Below the pieces are notes generated by a model. It had not been told where the DNA came from. It did no database searches and saw only the letters and a program-made list of their open reading frames with translations. A DNA stretch of 45,193 nucleotides, from contig NZ_JARVKV010000059.1 of the NCBI RefSeq assembly GCF_029813835.1, forward strand, positions 1 through 45,193. The letters are read 5' to 3'. The DNA is from Streptomyces sp. DH37. GTDB taxonomy: Bacteria; Actinomycetota; Actinomycetes; Streptomycetales; Streptomycetaceae. This document shows, one piece after another, positions 26,243 through 34,250 of this stretch. Made by a program: the position numbers and the translations under genes. How positions within the stretch are numbered: position 1 is the first letter of the stretch; every line of letters begins with the position of its first letter.

Positions 26243-29200
26243 TCACATCCCCGTGCCCGTGTCCCCGGTGATCCCCGCCCGCACCCGGTACTCGCGCACC
26301 AGCGCCAGGAGCTCCGGTCCGCGCGGCCGGCGTCCCGGCCGGATGTCGCACGCCAGGGCCTTGGTCTCCTGGATGTGCACGTTGGGGTCCAGGGAGAGGT
26401 GGAGCAGTTCGTTCGCGGAGTCCCCGCGCGAGTAGCCGTTGGAGCCCCAGTGGTAGGGGAGCCCGATCTGGTGCAGGCTCCGGCCCTGCACCGTGATCGG
26501 CGACATCCGGTCGGTCACCATCACCCGGGCCTCGATCGCGGCACGGGCGCTGACCACCGTGGCCCAGCCCATGTGCTCCAGCCCCCGCTCCGCGGCCAGC
26601 TCCGGCGACACCTCGCAGAAGAACTCCGGCTGGAGCTCGGACAGGTACGGCTGCCACCGGGACATGCCGCCCGCGGTGTGGTGCTCGGTGAGCCGGTAGG
26701 TGGTCGCCACGTACGGGAAGACCTCCGACCCCGGCTCCGCGCCGCTGGGCTGGTACCGGTTGGCCGGATGCGGCCTCCCCAGGAACCGGACGGGGTTGCG
26801 CTGCCGGCGGTAGAGCGGGTTGGTGAACGGCGACTCCTGGGGCTCGTAGTGCGTCGGCAGCGGCCCGTCGAGCAGCCCGGTGGGCACGTACAGCCACGCC
26901 TTGCCGTCGGCCTGCATGACGAAGGCGTCGGTGCCCGACAGCGCCTCGGAGCCCGTGGCGCCCTCGTCCGGCACGTGGTCCGGGCGCCGCTCCTCGGGGA
27001 AGTCCGGGACGTCGTGGCCGGTCCACCGCCCCTGCTCCTCGTCCCACCACACCAGGGCCTTGCGCTCGCTCCACGGCCTGCCCCCGGGGTCCGCCGAGGC
27101 CCGGTTGTACAGGATCCGGCGGTTGGCGGGCCAGGCCCAGCCCCACTCGGGGGCGACCCAGTTCTGCTGCCTCCCCGGTTTGCGGCGCGCCGCCTGGTTG
27201 ACGCCGTCGGCGTAGACGCCGCAGTAGATCCAGCAGCCGCACGCCGTCGAGCCGTCGTCCCTGAGCTGGGTGTAGGCGGACAGCGGCCGGCCCTCGGCGT
27301 CGAAGCCGTTGATCTCGGCGAGGACGGCCTCGGCCTCCGGCTCGGCGGTCTCGCCGTGGACCGGGTAGTCCCACGTCAGGTCGAGGACCGGGCGGTCCCG
27401 CTCGTCGGTGGAGCCGGCCAGCTTCTCCCGGACGATCCGCCCGAGGTGGTACATGAACCACAGGTCGCTGCGCGCGTCCCCGGGCGGCTCCACCGCCTTG
27501 TGGCGCCACTGGAGCATGCGCTGGGTGTTGGTGAAGCTGCCGTCCTTCTCGGTGTGCGAGGCCGCCGGCAGGAAGAACACCTCGGTGCCGATCTCCTCGG
27601 TGCGCAGCTCGCCCGTCTCGATCTCCGGGCCGTCCTTCCACCAGGTGGCGCTCTCGATCAGCGACAGGTCGCGGACCACCAGCCAGTCGAGGTTGGCCAT
27701 GCCCAGACGCTGCATCCGGCCGTTGGCCGAGCCGACCGAGGGGTTCTCGCCCATCAGGAAGTAGCCCTTGCAGACGCCCTCCATCTGCTCCCGCACGGTC
27801 TCGTAGGTGCTGTGCGTGCCGGTCAGGCGCGGCAGGTAGTCGAAGCAGAAGTCGTTGTCCTCCGTCGCGGCCGGTCCCCAGTACGCCTTGAGCAGGCTCA
27901 CCAGGTAGGCGCGCATGTGGCCCCAGTAGCCCCTCTTGCCGGACTCGGCGTCGACGAAGGTGTCGAGGTCCGAGCCGGTGTGGGCGTGCGGCATGGGGAT
28001 GTAGCCGGGCAGCAGGTTGAACAGCGTCGGGATGTCGGTCGAGCCCTGGATCGAGGCGTGCCCGCGCAGGGCGAGGATGCCGCCGCCCGGGCGTCCCATG
28101 TTGCCCAGCAGGGTCTGCAGGATCGCCGCGGTCCGGATGTACTGCACGCCGACCGTGTGCTGGGTCCAGCCGACGGCGTAGGCGATCGCCGTGGTGCGGT
28201 CCCGGCCCGAGTTGTCGGTGATCAGCTCGCAGACCCGCTCGAACAGGTCGCGCGGCACCCCGCAGACCTCCTCCACCAGTTCGGGCGTGTACCGGGCGAA
28301 GTGCCGCTTGAGCACCTGGAAGACGCACCGCGGGTCGCCGAGCGTGTCGTCCCGCCGCGGACTGCCCTCGCCGATGCCGGCGCCGCCGGATCCGTGGGAC
28401 TCGCCGCGGGCCTCCCGGAAGATCTCGCCGGACTCCTCCTCCGACCCCCCGCCGCGCGGCCCCTCCCCGCCCCGGGGGTAGCTCTGCTCCCGGTGCCCCG
28501 AGGCCGCCTGGGCCTGCGTCCCCTCGTACTGCCAGCTGCTCGCGTCGTACGTGCGCCGCTCCTCGTCCAGTCCGGAGAAGACGCCGTCGAGGTCCTCGGT
28601 GTCGCGGAAGTCCTCACGCAGGATCACCGGCGCGTTGGTGTACGCCACCAGGTAGTCGCGGAAGTACTTCTCCTCGCTCAGGACGTGGTTGACGATCGCG
28701 CCGAGGAACGCGATGTCACTGCCCGCGCGCAGCGGCACGTGGACGTCGGCCAGTGCGCTGGTGCGGGTGAACCGCGGGTCGACGTGGATCACCTTCGCGC
28801 CCCGCGCCTTGGCCTCCATCACCCACTGGAACCCGACCGGATGGCACTCGGCCATGTTCGATCCCTGGATGACGATGCAGTCCGAGTTCTGCAGGTCCTG
28901 CTGGAAGGTGGTCGCGCCGCCGCGGCCGAAGGAGGTCCCCAGACTGGGGACCGTGGAGGAGTGTCAAATACGGGCCTGGTTCTCGATCTGCACGGCGCCC
29001 AGCGCCGTGAACAGCTTCTTGATCAGGTAGTTCTCCTCGTTGTCGAGCGTGGCGCCGCCCAGGCTCGCGAAGCCCATGGTGCGCCGCACCCGCCTCCCGC
29101 CGTACTCCTCCTGCCATCCGGACCGGCGCGCCGCGATCACCCGGTCGGCGATCATGTCCATCGCCGTGTCCAGGTCCAGCCGCTCCCAGTCGGTGGCGTA

Positions 29201-29530
29201 CGGCCGCCGGTGGAGCACGTGGCGGGCGCGGGCCGAGCCGGTGGTCAGCTGGAGGCTGGCCGCCCCCTTGGGGCACAGCCGCCCGCGGGAGACCGGGGAG
29301 TCGGGGTCGCCCTCGATCTGGGTGACCCTCCCGTCCTCGACGTAGACGTTCTGGCCGCAGCCGACCGCGCAGTACGGGCAGACCGACCTCACCACCTTCT
29401 CGGCGGTGCGCACCCGCGGCGTCAGCCGCGCGGTGTGCCCGCTCTCGGCGGCGGCGCCGCGGCCCAACGGGTCGTCACCGGTGAGCTGCCGGTAGACCGG
29501 CCAGGATTCGATCCAGGTTCGGATGCCCAC
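26243..29530 (-). CDS. fdhA: Formate dehydrogenase alpha subunit, selenoprotein (UGA at codon 189 = Sec)
   Basis: This 1095-residue molybdopterin oxidoreductase oxidises formate to CO2. The frame is continuous if the UGA at 28966-28964 is read as selenocysteine (residue 189, context NQARI-U-H), the exact site of Sec or Cys in FdhA proteins. An N-terminal 4Fe-4S cluster uses C51, C54, C58 and C86. Molybdopterin motifs follow (MGFASLGGATLDNEENYLIK, GSNMAECHPVGFQWVMEAK, VPLRAGSDIAFLGAIVNH, AYAVGWTQHTVGVQYIRTAA, LLGNMGRPGGGILALRGHAS). No Tat signal is present, so it should stay cytoplasmic. A low-complexity insert lies near residues 265-320. GTG 29530 follows AGGGACGG. It is the last gene of the fdh operon. 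Confidence 0.95.
28934..28966 (-). promoter_or_regulatory. Bacterial SECIS element with its UGA codon
   Basis: On the minus strand the UGA (28966-28964) is followed by 11 nt and then a perfect stem GGTCCCC / GGGGACC (28952-28934) with loop AGTCT, which can close further to an AG-T-CT tip. Spacing and loop resemble the E. coli fdhF SECIS, which also has an 11-nt spacer and a GGUCU loop read by SelB. The element lies in coding sequence, as always in bacteria. Confidence 0.92.
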
Positions 29531-29617
29531 GTTCGCCGTCCCTCGCTGTTCCTCGGCTCGTCCTGCGCTGTCCCGCACGGGCCCGCGCAGTCCCGCGCCG
29601 TCCCGTCCCGTTCTTTC

Positions 29618-29941
29618 CTACGCCTCGTCCCGCGCCGCCGCGCCGCGCCGGGCGGCCCGGCGCATCTGCTCGTCCGACAGGGCCCGCCGCCGCAGCCAGC
29701 GGTGGACCGACTCCCGGGCGCCGGGATCGGCGGACCCGGCGTGCGCCAGCTCCTGCACACCGCCGCTCCGCGGCACTCCGGGGCGACGCGTCTGCTCCGC
29801 GGTCACCGGGTCGCCGCCGTCGGCGGGCAGACCGGTCGCGATCATGTAGGCCTGCCCCGGGGAGACGCCCAGCCGCTCGCCCGCGGCGCCGTAGTCCAGG
29901 CCGGACTCCAGCAGCCGCAGCACCTGCTCGCGCGTGGGCAC
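29618..29941 (-). CDS. Small helix-turn-helix-like protein of the fdh operon
   Basis: This 107-residue basic protein has an N-terminal homeodomain-like HTH (TREQVLRLLESGLDYGAAGE, RLGVSPGQAYMIATGLPADG) and a C-terminal basic helical part (ESVHRWLRRRALSDEQMRRA). I know similar small proteins beside actinobacterial formate dehydrogenases, but no function is established. GTG 29941 follows a strong GGAGGGAGG by about 8 bases. The frame is open further up to a GTG at 30022 that overlaps the nrfD stop (GTGA), which would add five MTGP-like repeats. It lies between nrfD and fdhA, 87 bases before fdhA. Confidence 0.75.
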   Translation of the reverse strand: MPTREQVLRLLESGLDYGAAGERLGVSPGQAYMIATGLPADGGDPVTAEQTRRPGVPRSGGVQELAHAGSADPGARESVHRWLRRRALSDEQMRRAARRGAAARDEA

Positions 29942-29962
29942 CGCACCGACCTCCCTCCTCAC

Positions 29963-30022
29963 CGGTCCCGTCATCGGTCCCGTCATCGGTCCCGTCATCG
30001 GTCCCGTCATCGGTCCCGTCAC
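29963..30022. repeat. Five 12-bp tandem repeats at the nrfD stop
   Basis: CGGTCCCGTCAT is repeated five times (29963, 29975, 29987, 29999, 30011; the last copy ends CAC). On the minus strand each unit reads ATGACGGGACCG, so the array gives four in-frame ATG codons plus one GTG that overlaps the nrfD stop. All are in frame with the small HTH-like gene and encode (M)TGP repeats. Confidence 0.9.
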
Positions 30023-31164
30023 CGGCTCCCCGGGGTACCCCGGTCCTCCCCGGCCAAACGACCGGCCTCCCCGTGTCCCCCGTGCGGCGGCTCCTGACCG
30101 CGCCGTGCCCGGGCCCTCGCCCGCAACCGGTCGCGCTGCGGCACGACCGTGTACTTCGGGTCCTCCGCGGAGGCCACGCCCGCCCGGAAGACGCCGAACC
30201 GCAGGGCCGCCGAACCGGCCAGCAGGGCCGCCCCCGACAGCGCCGCGGCCGTCCGGCTGCGGTGCGCGGCCAGCAGGCCCGCGGCGGCGCCGGCCGTGGT
30301 GAGGACCTTGGAGGCGCGCATCAGGGCACCGGCCCCGCCCCGCTCCAGCGGCTCGGCGGCCAGACCCATGCGGCGGGTCATCACCGCGGTGGCGCCCAGT
30401 TCGAGCGCGGCCCCGAGGACGGCGGCGCGCCGCGCCGGACCGGCCTGCTCCACGGGAGTGGCGAGCATGCCCAGCCCGGCGGCCGCGGCGGTCCCCGAAC
30501 CGGTGAAGACGAACGGCAGTTCGCGGTAGCCCTCGTGCCAGGACGGCACGGCCGTGTCGGCGATCAGCACGGCCGTGTAGGAGGCGACGGCCGGACCGAG
30601 CAGCGCCGCGCCGGCCGTGGCCGCCGCGCCGGTGCGCCGGAACCACCCGGTCACCTCGGTCGCGGCGGCCACGCCGGCCAGCGGGCCGTAGCCGGCCAGG
30701 ATCCAGGAGCCCACGCTCATGGGCGAGGTGGGCTTGGCGACCCGCAGCATGTTGTAGAAGCGCTCCGGACGGCCCAGGTCGTGGATGAGCGCCACCGTGG
30801 ACGCGGAGATGGCCCCCAGCGCCCCGATCTTCGCCGATCGCGCCAGGGAGCGGCGCCCGGTGGCGTGCGCCCCGGCGGCCAGCAGCGAGGAGCCGCCGGC
30901 CAGACCGCCCAGGAAGAGGTAGCCCGCGATGTCGAGGGCCTTCCAGGTGGGCCGGTTGAGGATCGGCATGCCGTAGTACGAGGTGAACTCGGCCTCGGGC
31001 ACCACCGGTCGCTCCCCGCGCCGGCGCCTGCGGCGGTGCCGGCCGCCGCCCTGGCCGGTCGCGGCCGTCCTGCCGGGGCGCCCGCCGTCGGGCCCCGCGC
31101 CGCCGGACCCGTCCGGCCCGGCCGGCCCGTCCGGTCCCGGCCCGGTCGGCTCGTCGGCGCTCAC
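30019..31164 (-). CDS. nrfD: NrfD/PsrC-type membrane subunit
   Basis: This 381-residue polytopic protein is the quinone-linked membrane anchor of the formate dehydrogenase. After a charged Gly/Arg-rich N-terminus of about 60 residues come PVVPEAEFTSYYGMPILNRP, WKALDIAGYLFLGGLAGGSS, and about eight hydrophobic segments with GRPERFYNMLRVAKPTSPMS and MSVGSWILAGYGPLAGVAAA, all typical of NrfD proteins. The C-terminus is a basic cytoplasmic tail. GTG 31164 overlaps the fdhB stop (GTGA), which implies coupled translation. It replaces the cytochrome b556 anchor of E. coli formate dehydrogenase-N. Confidence 0.9.
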   Translation of the reverse strand: MSADEPTGPGPDGPAGPDGSGGAGPDGGRPGRTAATGQGGGRHRRRRRRGERPVVPEAEFTSYYGMPILNRPTWKALDIAGYLFLGGLAGGSSLLAAGAHATGRRSLARSAKIGALGAISASTVALIHDLGRPERFYNMLRVAKPTSPMSVGSWILAGYGPLAGVAAATEVTGWFRRTGAAATAGAALLGPAVASYTAVLIADTAVPSWHEGYRELPFVFTGSGTAAAAGLGMLATPVEQAGPARRAAVLGAALELGATAVMTRRMGLAAEPLERGGAGALMRASKVLTTAGAAAGLLAAHRSRTAAALSGAALLAGSAALRFGVFRAGVASAEDPKYTVVPQRDRLRARARARRGQEPPHGGHGEAGRLAGEDRGTPGSR

Positions 31165-32219
31165 CGGCGCCTCCCGGCGAAGCAGGCGGCCACGCCGGCG
31201 GCCATCGCCGCCGCCGCCACCGCCGCGTGCCGCCACATCGACGGCAGGTCACGGGTGGTCACCACCGGGTCGGGCGGCAGGCCGTAGGTCTCCGGCTCGT
31301 CGAGCAGCAGGAAGAAGGCGCCGTCGCCGCCGACGCCGTCGGCGGGGTCCTCGCCGTACAGCCGGGCGTCGGGCACGCCGGCGGCGTGCAGTTGGGCCAC
31401 CCGGGCGGCGGCCCGCTCCCGCAGTTCGTCCAGCGGCCCGAACTGGATGGAGTCGGTGGGGCACGCCTTGGCGCAGGCCGGTTCCATGCCCTCGCCCAGC
31501 CGGTCGTAGCACAGGGTGCACTTCCAGGCGCGGCCGTCCTCCTTGCGCTGGTCGATCACGCCGTAGGGGCAGGCGGGCACGCAGTAGCCGCAGCCGTTGC
31601 AGACGTCCTCCTGGACGACGACGGTGCCGAACTCGGTGCGGAACAGCGAGCCGGTGGGGCACACGTCCAGGCAGGCCGCGTGGGTGCAGTGCTTGCACAC
31701 GTCCGAGGCCATCAGCCAGCGCAGTTCGGTGCGTCCGTCCGGGGCGAGGGGGGAGATCTCCCCGGCGGGGGCGCCCGTTCCGGCCCCTCCCGGGGCGTCC
31801 GGCGCGGGGGCGGTGGCGCCCAGCCGCCCGGCGGCGGCGAAGGCGTCGAAGGCTCCCATGTCGCCCGCGTCGCCGGTGTCGCCCGCGGAGCCGTGGGCCA
31901 CGCCCGGCTCCTGGCTCCCCAGGGGCTTGCGCTGCTCGATGAAGGCGACGTGCCGCCAGGTGGAGGCGCTCAGCCCCTGGGAGTTGTCGTAGGACATGCC
32001 CGTCAGCTCCAGGCCGTCCTCCGGCACGGCGTTCCACTCCTTGCACGCCACCTCGCACGCCTTGCAGCCGATGCAGACCGAGGTGTCGGTGAAGAAGCCC
32101 ATGCGGGGCGGGTGGTCGCGGTGCCCGGCGGCGCCGGCCACGTCGGGCTGCACGCCGTGGAGCAGGCCTCCCGCGGTGGACGGCCCGGTGTCCCCGCTCT
32201 GTGCGGCGGTGTCGGTCAT
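31161..32219 (-). CDS. fdhB: Formate dehydrogenase iron-sulfur subunit
   Basis: This 352-residue protein carries four 4Fe-4S cluster motifs: CIGCKACEVACKEWN near residue 49, CKHCTHAACLDVCPTGSLF, CNGCGYCVPACPYGVID, and CTLCYDRLGEGMEPACAKAC. They pass electrons from FdhA to the membrane. A Gly/Ala-rich insert of about 50 residues lies between the first two. The C-terminus ends in a membrane helix (MWRHAAVAAAAMAAGVAACF) and GRRR, so it anchors the complex together with NrfD. ATG 32219 follows GGAAGGGAGA by about 9 bases. It is the first gene of the operon, unlike operons that begin with the catalytic subunit. Confidence 0.93.
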   Translation of the reverse strand: MTDTAAQSGDTGPSTAGGLLHGVQPDVAGAAGHRDHPPRMGFFTDTSVCIGCKACEVACKEWNAVPEDGLELTGMSYDNSQGLSASTWRHVAFIEQRKPLGSQEPGVAHGSAGDTGDAGDMGAFDAFAAAGRLGATAPAPDAPGGAGTGAPAGEISPLAPDGRTELRWLMASDVCKHCTHAACLDVCPTGSLFRTEFGTVVVQEDVCNGCGYCVPACPYGVIDQRKEDGRAWKCTLCYDRLGEGMEPACAKACPTDSIQFGPLDELRERAAARVAQLHAAGVPDARLYGEDPADGVGGDGAFFLLLDEPETYGLPPDPVVTTRDLPSMWRHAAVAAAAMAAGVAACFAGRRR

Positions 32220-32341
32220 GGAGCCCGTTCTCCCTTCCGGTGCACCCGTCGGCGGATGTGCTGTCCACGGGTCCCCGGTACGCCGCCGGGCGAAACGGGG
32301 CCGTTCGTTCCTCCGCCTGAGGAAGGAGGCGACGCGCCGCG

Positions 32342-32359
32342 CCCCCCGACCTCGGGGGG
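32342..32359. promoter_or_regulatory. Palindrome between fdhB and the ClpN-domain gene
   Basis: CCCCCCGA (32342-32349) and TCGGGGGG (32352-32359) form a perfect 8-bp inverted repeat with a 2-base spacer in the 200-base divergent gap. It could be an operator for either gene. No convincing -35/-10 pair was found beside it. Confidence 0.4.
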
Positions 32360-32419
32360 ATGCGCGAATGGGCCCCGGCGCGGATGCCCGGGAACCGGCG
32401 GGGTGATGGGGTGGGGAAC

Positions 32420-32974
32420 GTGCGCAACCGTACGTCTTGCCCCGAACGGACCGGCCGGCGACCGGAGGTCTGCGACGCGTTCGGCCCGGAGCTGGCCGCG
32501 GCGCTGTCGAGCGCGCGCCGCCGCGCCGGGCGGGACGGCGACCGGCACGTCGACACCGCCCACCTGCTGCACGGCCTGGTCGAGTCCGATCCGGCCGTGC
32601 GCGCCGCCCTCGGCGGCACGGCACGCCTGACGCGGATCCTCGGCTACCTCGCGCAGCGCAGCATCGGATACGGGCTGCGCTGGCAGCGGGCCGTGGAGGG
32701 CGCCGCCGGAGAGGCGGCGGCCCCGGCCGCCGTCCGAGGCGGTACGTCCGGCTGGTCCCCGGCCGCGGTGGCGGCCCTGGAGGGCGCGCTGCGGCGGGCG
32801 CGGGCACGGGGCGGCGCACGGGCGGAGGGCACGGACCTGCTGGACGCGCTGCTCGCCGACCCGCGCTGCCGGGCCGTGGAGGTGCTGCGCCGCGCGGGAG
32901 CGATCCCCCGGGAGCCGGCCGCCCGGGCCGCCGAGGACGCCTCCCGGCGGGCCTGTCAGGGACGCAGCCGCTGA
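32420..32974 (+). CDS. Clp N-terminal (Clp R) domain protein
   Basis: This 184-residue protein has two Clp N-type repeats: FGPELAAALSSARRRAGRDG with HVDTAHLLHGLVESDPAVRA, then WSPAAVAALEGALRRARARG with GTDLLDALLADPRCRAVEVL. It lacks ATPase modules, so it may bind Clp substrates or act as an adaptor like ClpS/ClpC-N proteins; this is inference. GTG 32420 was chosen; GTG 32411 in frame is equally possible because G-rich sequence precedes both. It is divergent from the fdh operon and followed closely by a transporter gene with its own promoter. Confidence 0.75.
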   Translation: MRNRTSCPERTGRRPEVCDAFGPELAAALSSARRRAGRDGDRHVDTAHLLHGLVESDPAVRAALGGTARLTRILGYLAQRSIGYGLRWQRAVEGAAGEAAAPAAVRGGTSGWSPAAVAALEGALRRARARGGARAEGTDLLDALLADPRCRAVEVLRRAGAIPREPAARAAEDASRRACQGRSR

Positions 32975-32999
32975 CACTCCTGTCGGGTGCTGCCATGAT
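32971..32999 (+). promoter_or_regulatory. Promoter for a leaderless EamA transporter gene
   Basis: CTGACA (32971-32976), a 17-bp spacer and CATGAT (32994-32999) form a good promoter. The start GTG at 33006 lies 6 bases after the -10 box, so transcription should begin at or within a base of the start codon. The -35 overlaps the stop codon of the preceding gene. Confidence 0.6.
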
Positions 33000-33005
33000 G
33001 GGCCG

Positions 33006-34094
33006 GTGCATGCCCCGACATCTCCGTCCGCCCCTTCCGCCCCCTCGGGTTCCGCTTCCTCGAGGACGAGCGCCGGACTCACCCTCGCCCTCGTCTCCGC
33101 CGTCGCCTTCGGCGGCTCCGGGCCCGCGGCGAAGCCACTGATCAACGCCGGGCTCGACCCGCTGCACGTCACCTGGCTCAGGGTCGCGGGCGCCGCCGTC
33201 GTCCTGCTGCCGCTGGCCTGGCGCCACCGCGGTCTGCTGCGCCGGCACCCGGCGCTGCTGGCCGGGTTCGGGCTGCTGGCCGTCGCGGGTGTCCAGGCGT
33301 GCTACTTCGCGGCGATCTCCCGCATTCCGGTCGGGGTCGCGCTGCTGGTGGAGTACCTCGCGCCCGCGCTGGTGCTGGGCTGGGTGCGCTTCGTCCAGCG
33401 GCGGCCGGTGAGCCGGGCGGCGGGCGTGGGGGTGGTGCTGGCCGTCGGCGGACTGGCGTGCGTGGTGGAGATCTGGGCCGGGCTCGGCTTCGACGCCTGG
33501 GGGCTGCTGCTGGCGCTGGGCGCCGCCTGCTGCCAGGTCGGCTACTTCGTCCTCTCCGACCACGGGACCGGCGACGCCGAGGGGGCGCGGGCGCCCGATC
33601 CGCTGGGCGTCATCGCCTACGGACTGCTGATCGGCGCGCTGGTGCTCACCGCCGTCGCCCGCCCGTGGGAGATGGAGTGGTCGGTGCTGGGCGGGCGGGC
33701 CGAGCTGGCCGGTGCCGGCGGCGCCCAGGTGCCCGCGGCCGTACTGCTGGGCTGGATCGTGCTGGTGGCGACCGTGGCCGCCTATCTGACCGGGGTGATA
33801 GCGGTGCGCAGGCTCTCGCCGCAGGTGGCGGGGGTGGTGGCCTGTCTGGAGGCGGTGGTGGCCACCGTGCTGGCCTGGGTGCTGCTGGACGAGCGGCTGT
33901 CGGCGGTCCAGGTGTTCGGCGGCGCCGTGGTGCTGGCGGGCGCGTTCATCGCGCAGCGCGCCGCTCCCGCGGCCCCGCCCGCCGGGCCGGTGGCCGGCGG
34001 CGGCACGGGCGGGACCGTGCGTGCCGCCGGCGAGACCGCGGACGGAGAGGGACGCGGAGGGGGGCGGTTGTCCGCGGACGCGCCCGCCTCGTAG
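33006..34094 (+). CDS. EamA/DMT family transporter, first copy
   Basis: This 362-residue protein has ten predicted membrane helices in two EamA halves. The first half has LALVSAVAFGGSGPAAKPLI and HVTWLRVAGAAVVLLPLAW, with ACYFAAISRIPVGVALLVEY. The second has GLLLALGAACCQVGYFVLSD and RLSPQVAGVVACLEAVVATV, followed by LAWVLLDERLSAVQVFGGAV. Such proteins export amino acids or other metabolites; the substrate is unknown. A Ser-rich N-terminus and a Gly-rich tail flank the core. GTG 33006 is fixed by the promoter 6 bases upstream and no ribosome site is present. Confidence 0.87.
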   Translation: MHAPTSPSAPSAPSGSASSRTSAGLTLALVSAVAFGGSGPAAKPLINAGLDPLHVTWLRVAGAAVVLLPLAWRHRGLLRRHPALLAGFGLLAVAGVQACYFAAISRIPVGVALLVEYLAPALVLGWVRFVQRRPVSRAAGVGVVLAVGGLACVVEIWAGLGFDAWGLLLALGAACCQVGYFVLSDHGTGDAEGARAPDPLGVIAYGLLIGALVLTAVARPWEMEWSVLGGRAELAGAGGAQVPAAVLLGWIVLVATVAAYLTGVIAVRRLSPQVAGVVACLEAVVATVLAWVLLDERLSAVQVFGGAVVLAGAFIAQRAAPAAPPAGPVAGGGTGGTVRAAGETADGEGRGGGRLSADAPAS

Positions 34095-34097
34095 GGT
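34068..34097 (+). promoter_or_regulatory. Promoter for a leaderless 11-codon reading frame
   Basis: TTGTCC (34068-34073), an 18-bp spacer and TAGGGT (34092-34097) match the housekeeping promoter pattern and lie at the end of the first EamA gene. An ATG follows after 6 bases (34104), the usual spacing for a leaderless start. Confidence 0.6.
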
Positions 34098-34103
34098 ACG
34101 AGC

Positions 34104-34139
34104 ATGCATTCGACCGTGCTGCCCCCGCCCGCCGCGTAG
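34104..34139 (+). CDS. Possible 11-residue leader peptide MHSTVLPPPAA
   Basis: This short frame starts 6 bases after a -10 box and reads MHSTVLPPPAA before a TAG. It is probably the first thing translated from the transcript that also carries the second EamA gene. Three consecutive prolines slow ribosomes and need EF-P. The Pro codons (CCCGCCC, 34124-34130) can pair with GGGCGGG (34139-34145), so a ribosome here would disrupt that hairpin. No known leader peptide was recognised, so this is an inference from architecture. Confidence 0.4.
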   Translation: MHSTVLPPPAA

Positions 34140-34200
34140 GGCGGGCCGCCGAGGAGGACCGCGCCGGGGCGTCATCGCCGCCGCGCAGGCCAACGCTGCC

Positions 34201-34238
34201 CGCGTACGGGACCACACGACCACTTCCCGACGTACGCG
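34201..34238 (+). promoter_or_regulatory. Hairpin overlapping the ribosome site of the second EamA gene
   Basis: CGCGTACG (34201-34208) pairs perfectly with CGTACGCG (34231-34238) over a 22-nt loop. The right arm overlaps the CGGAGA ribosome site (34237-34242) of the GTG at 34251, so folding could limit translation. Together with the leader peptide it makes a possible attenuator. Confidence 0.45.
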
Positions 34239-34250
34239 GAGAACTCACAC

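Noticed and set aside
24849..28328. 1159-codon minus-strand open frame
   Set aside because: It is an out-of-frame reading of fdhA and the antisense of selD; no domain is visible.
28855..28966. fdhA as two genes or a pseudogene
   Set aside because: The UGA coincides with the known Sec site, an SECIS follows at the right spacing, and the whole Sec machinery is nearby.
26375..30097. 1240-codon plus-strand open frame
   Set aside because: It lies antisense to fdhA and has the repetitive Arg/Gly/Val composition of a shadow frame, with no motif.
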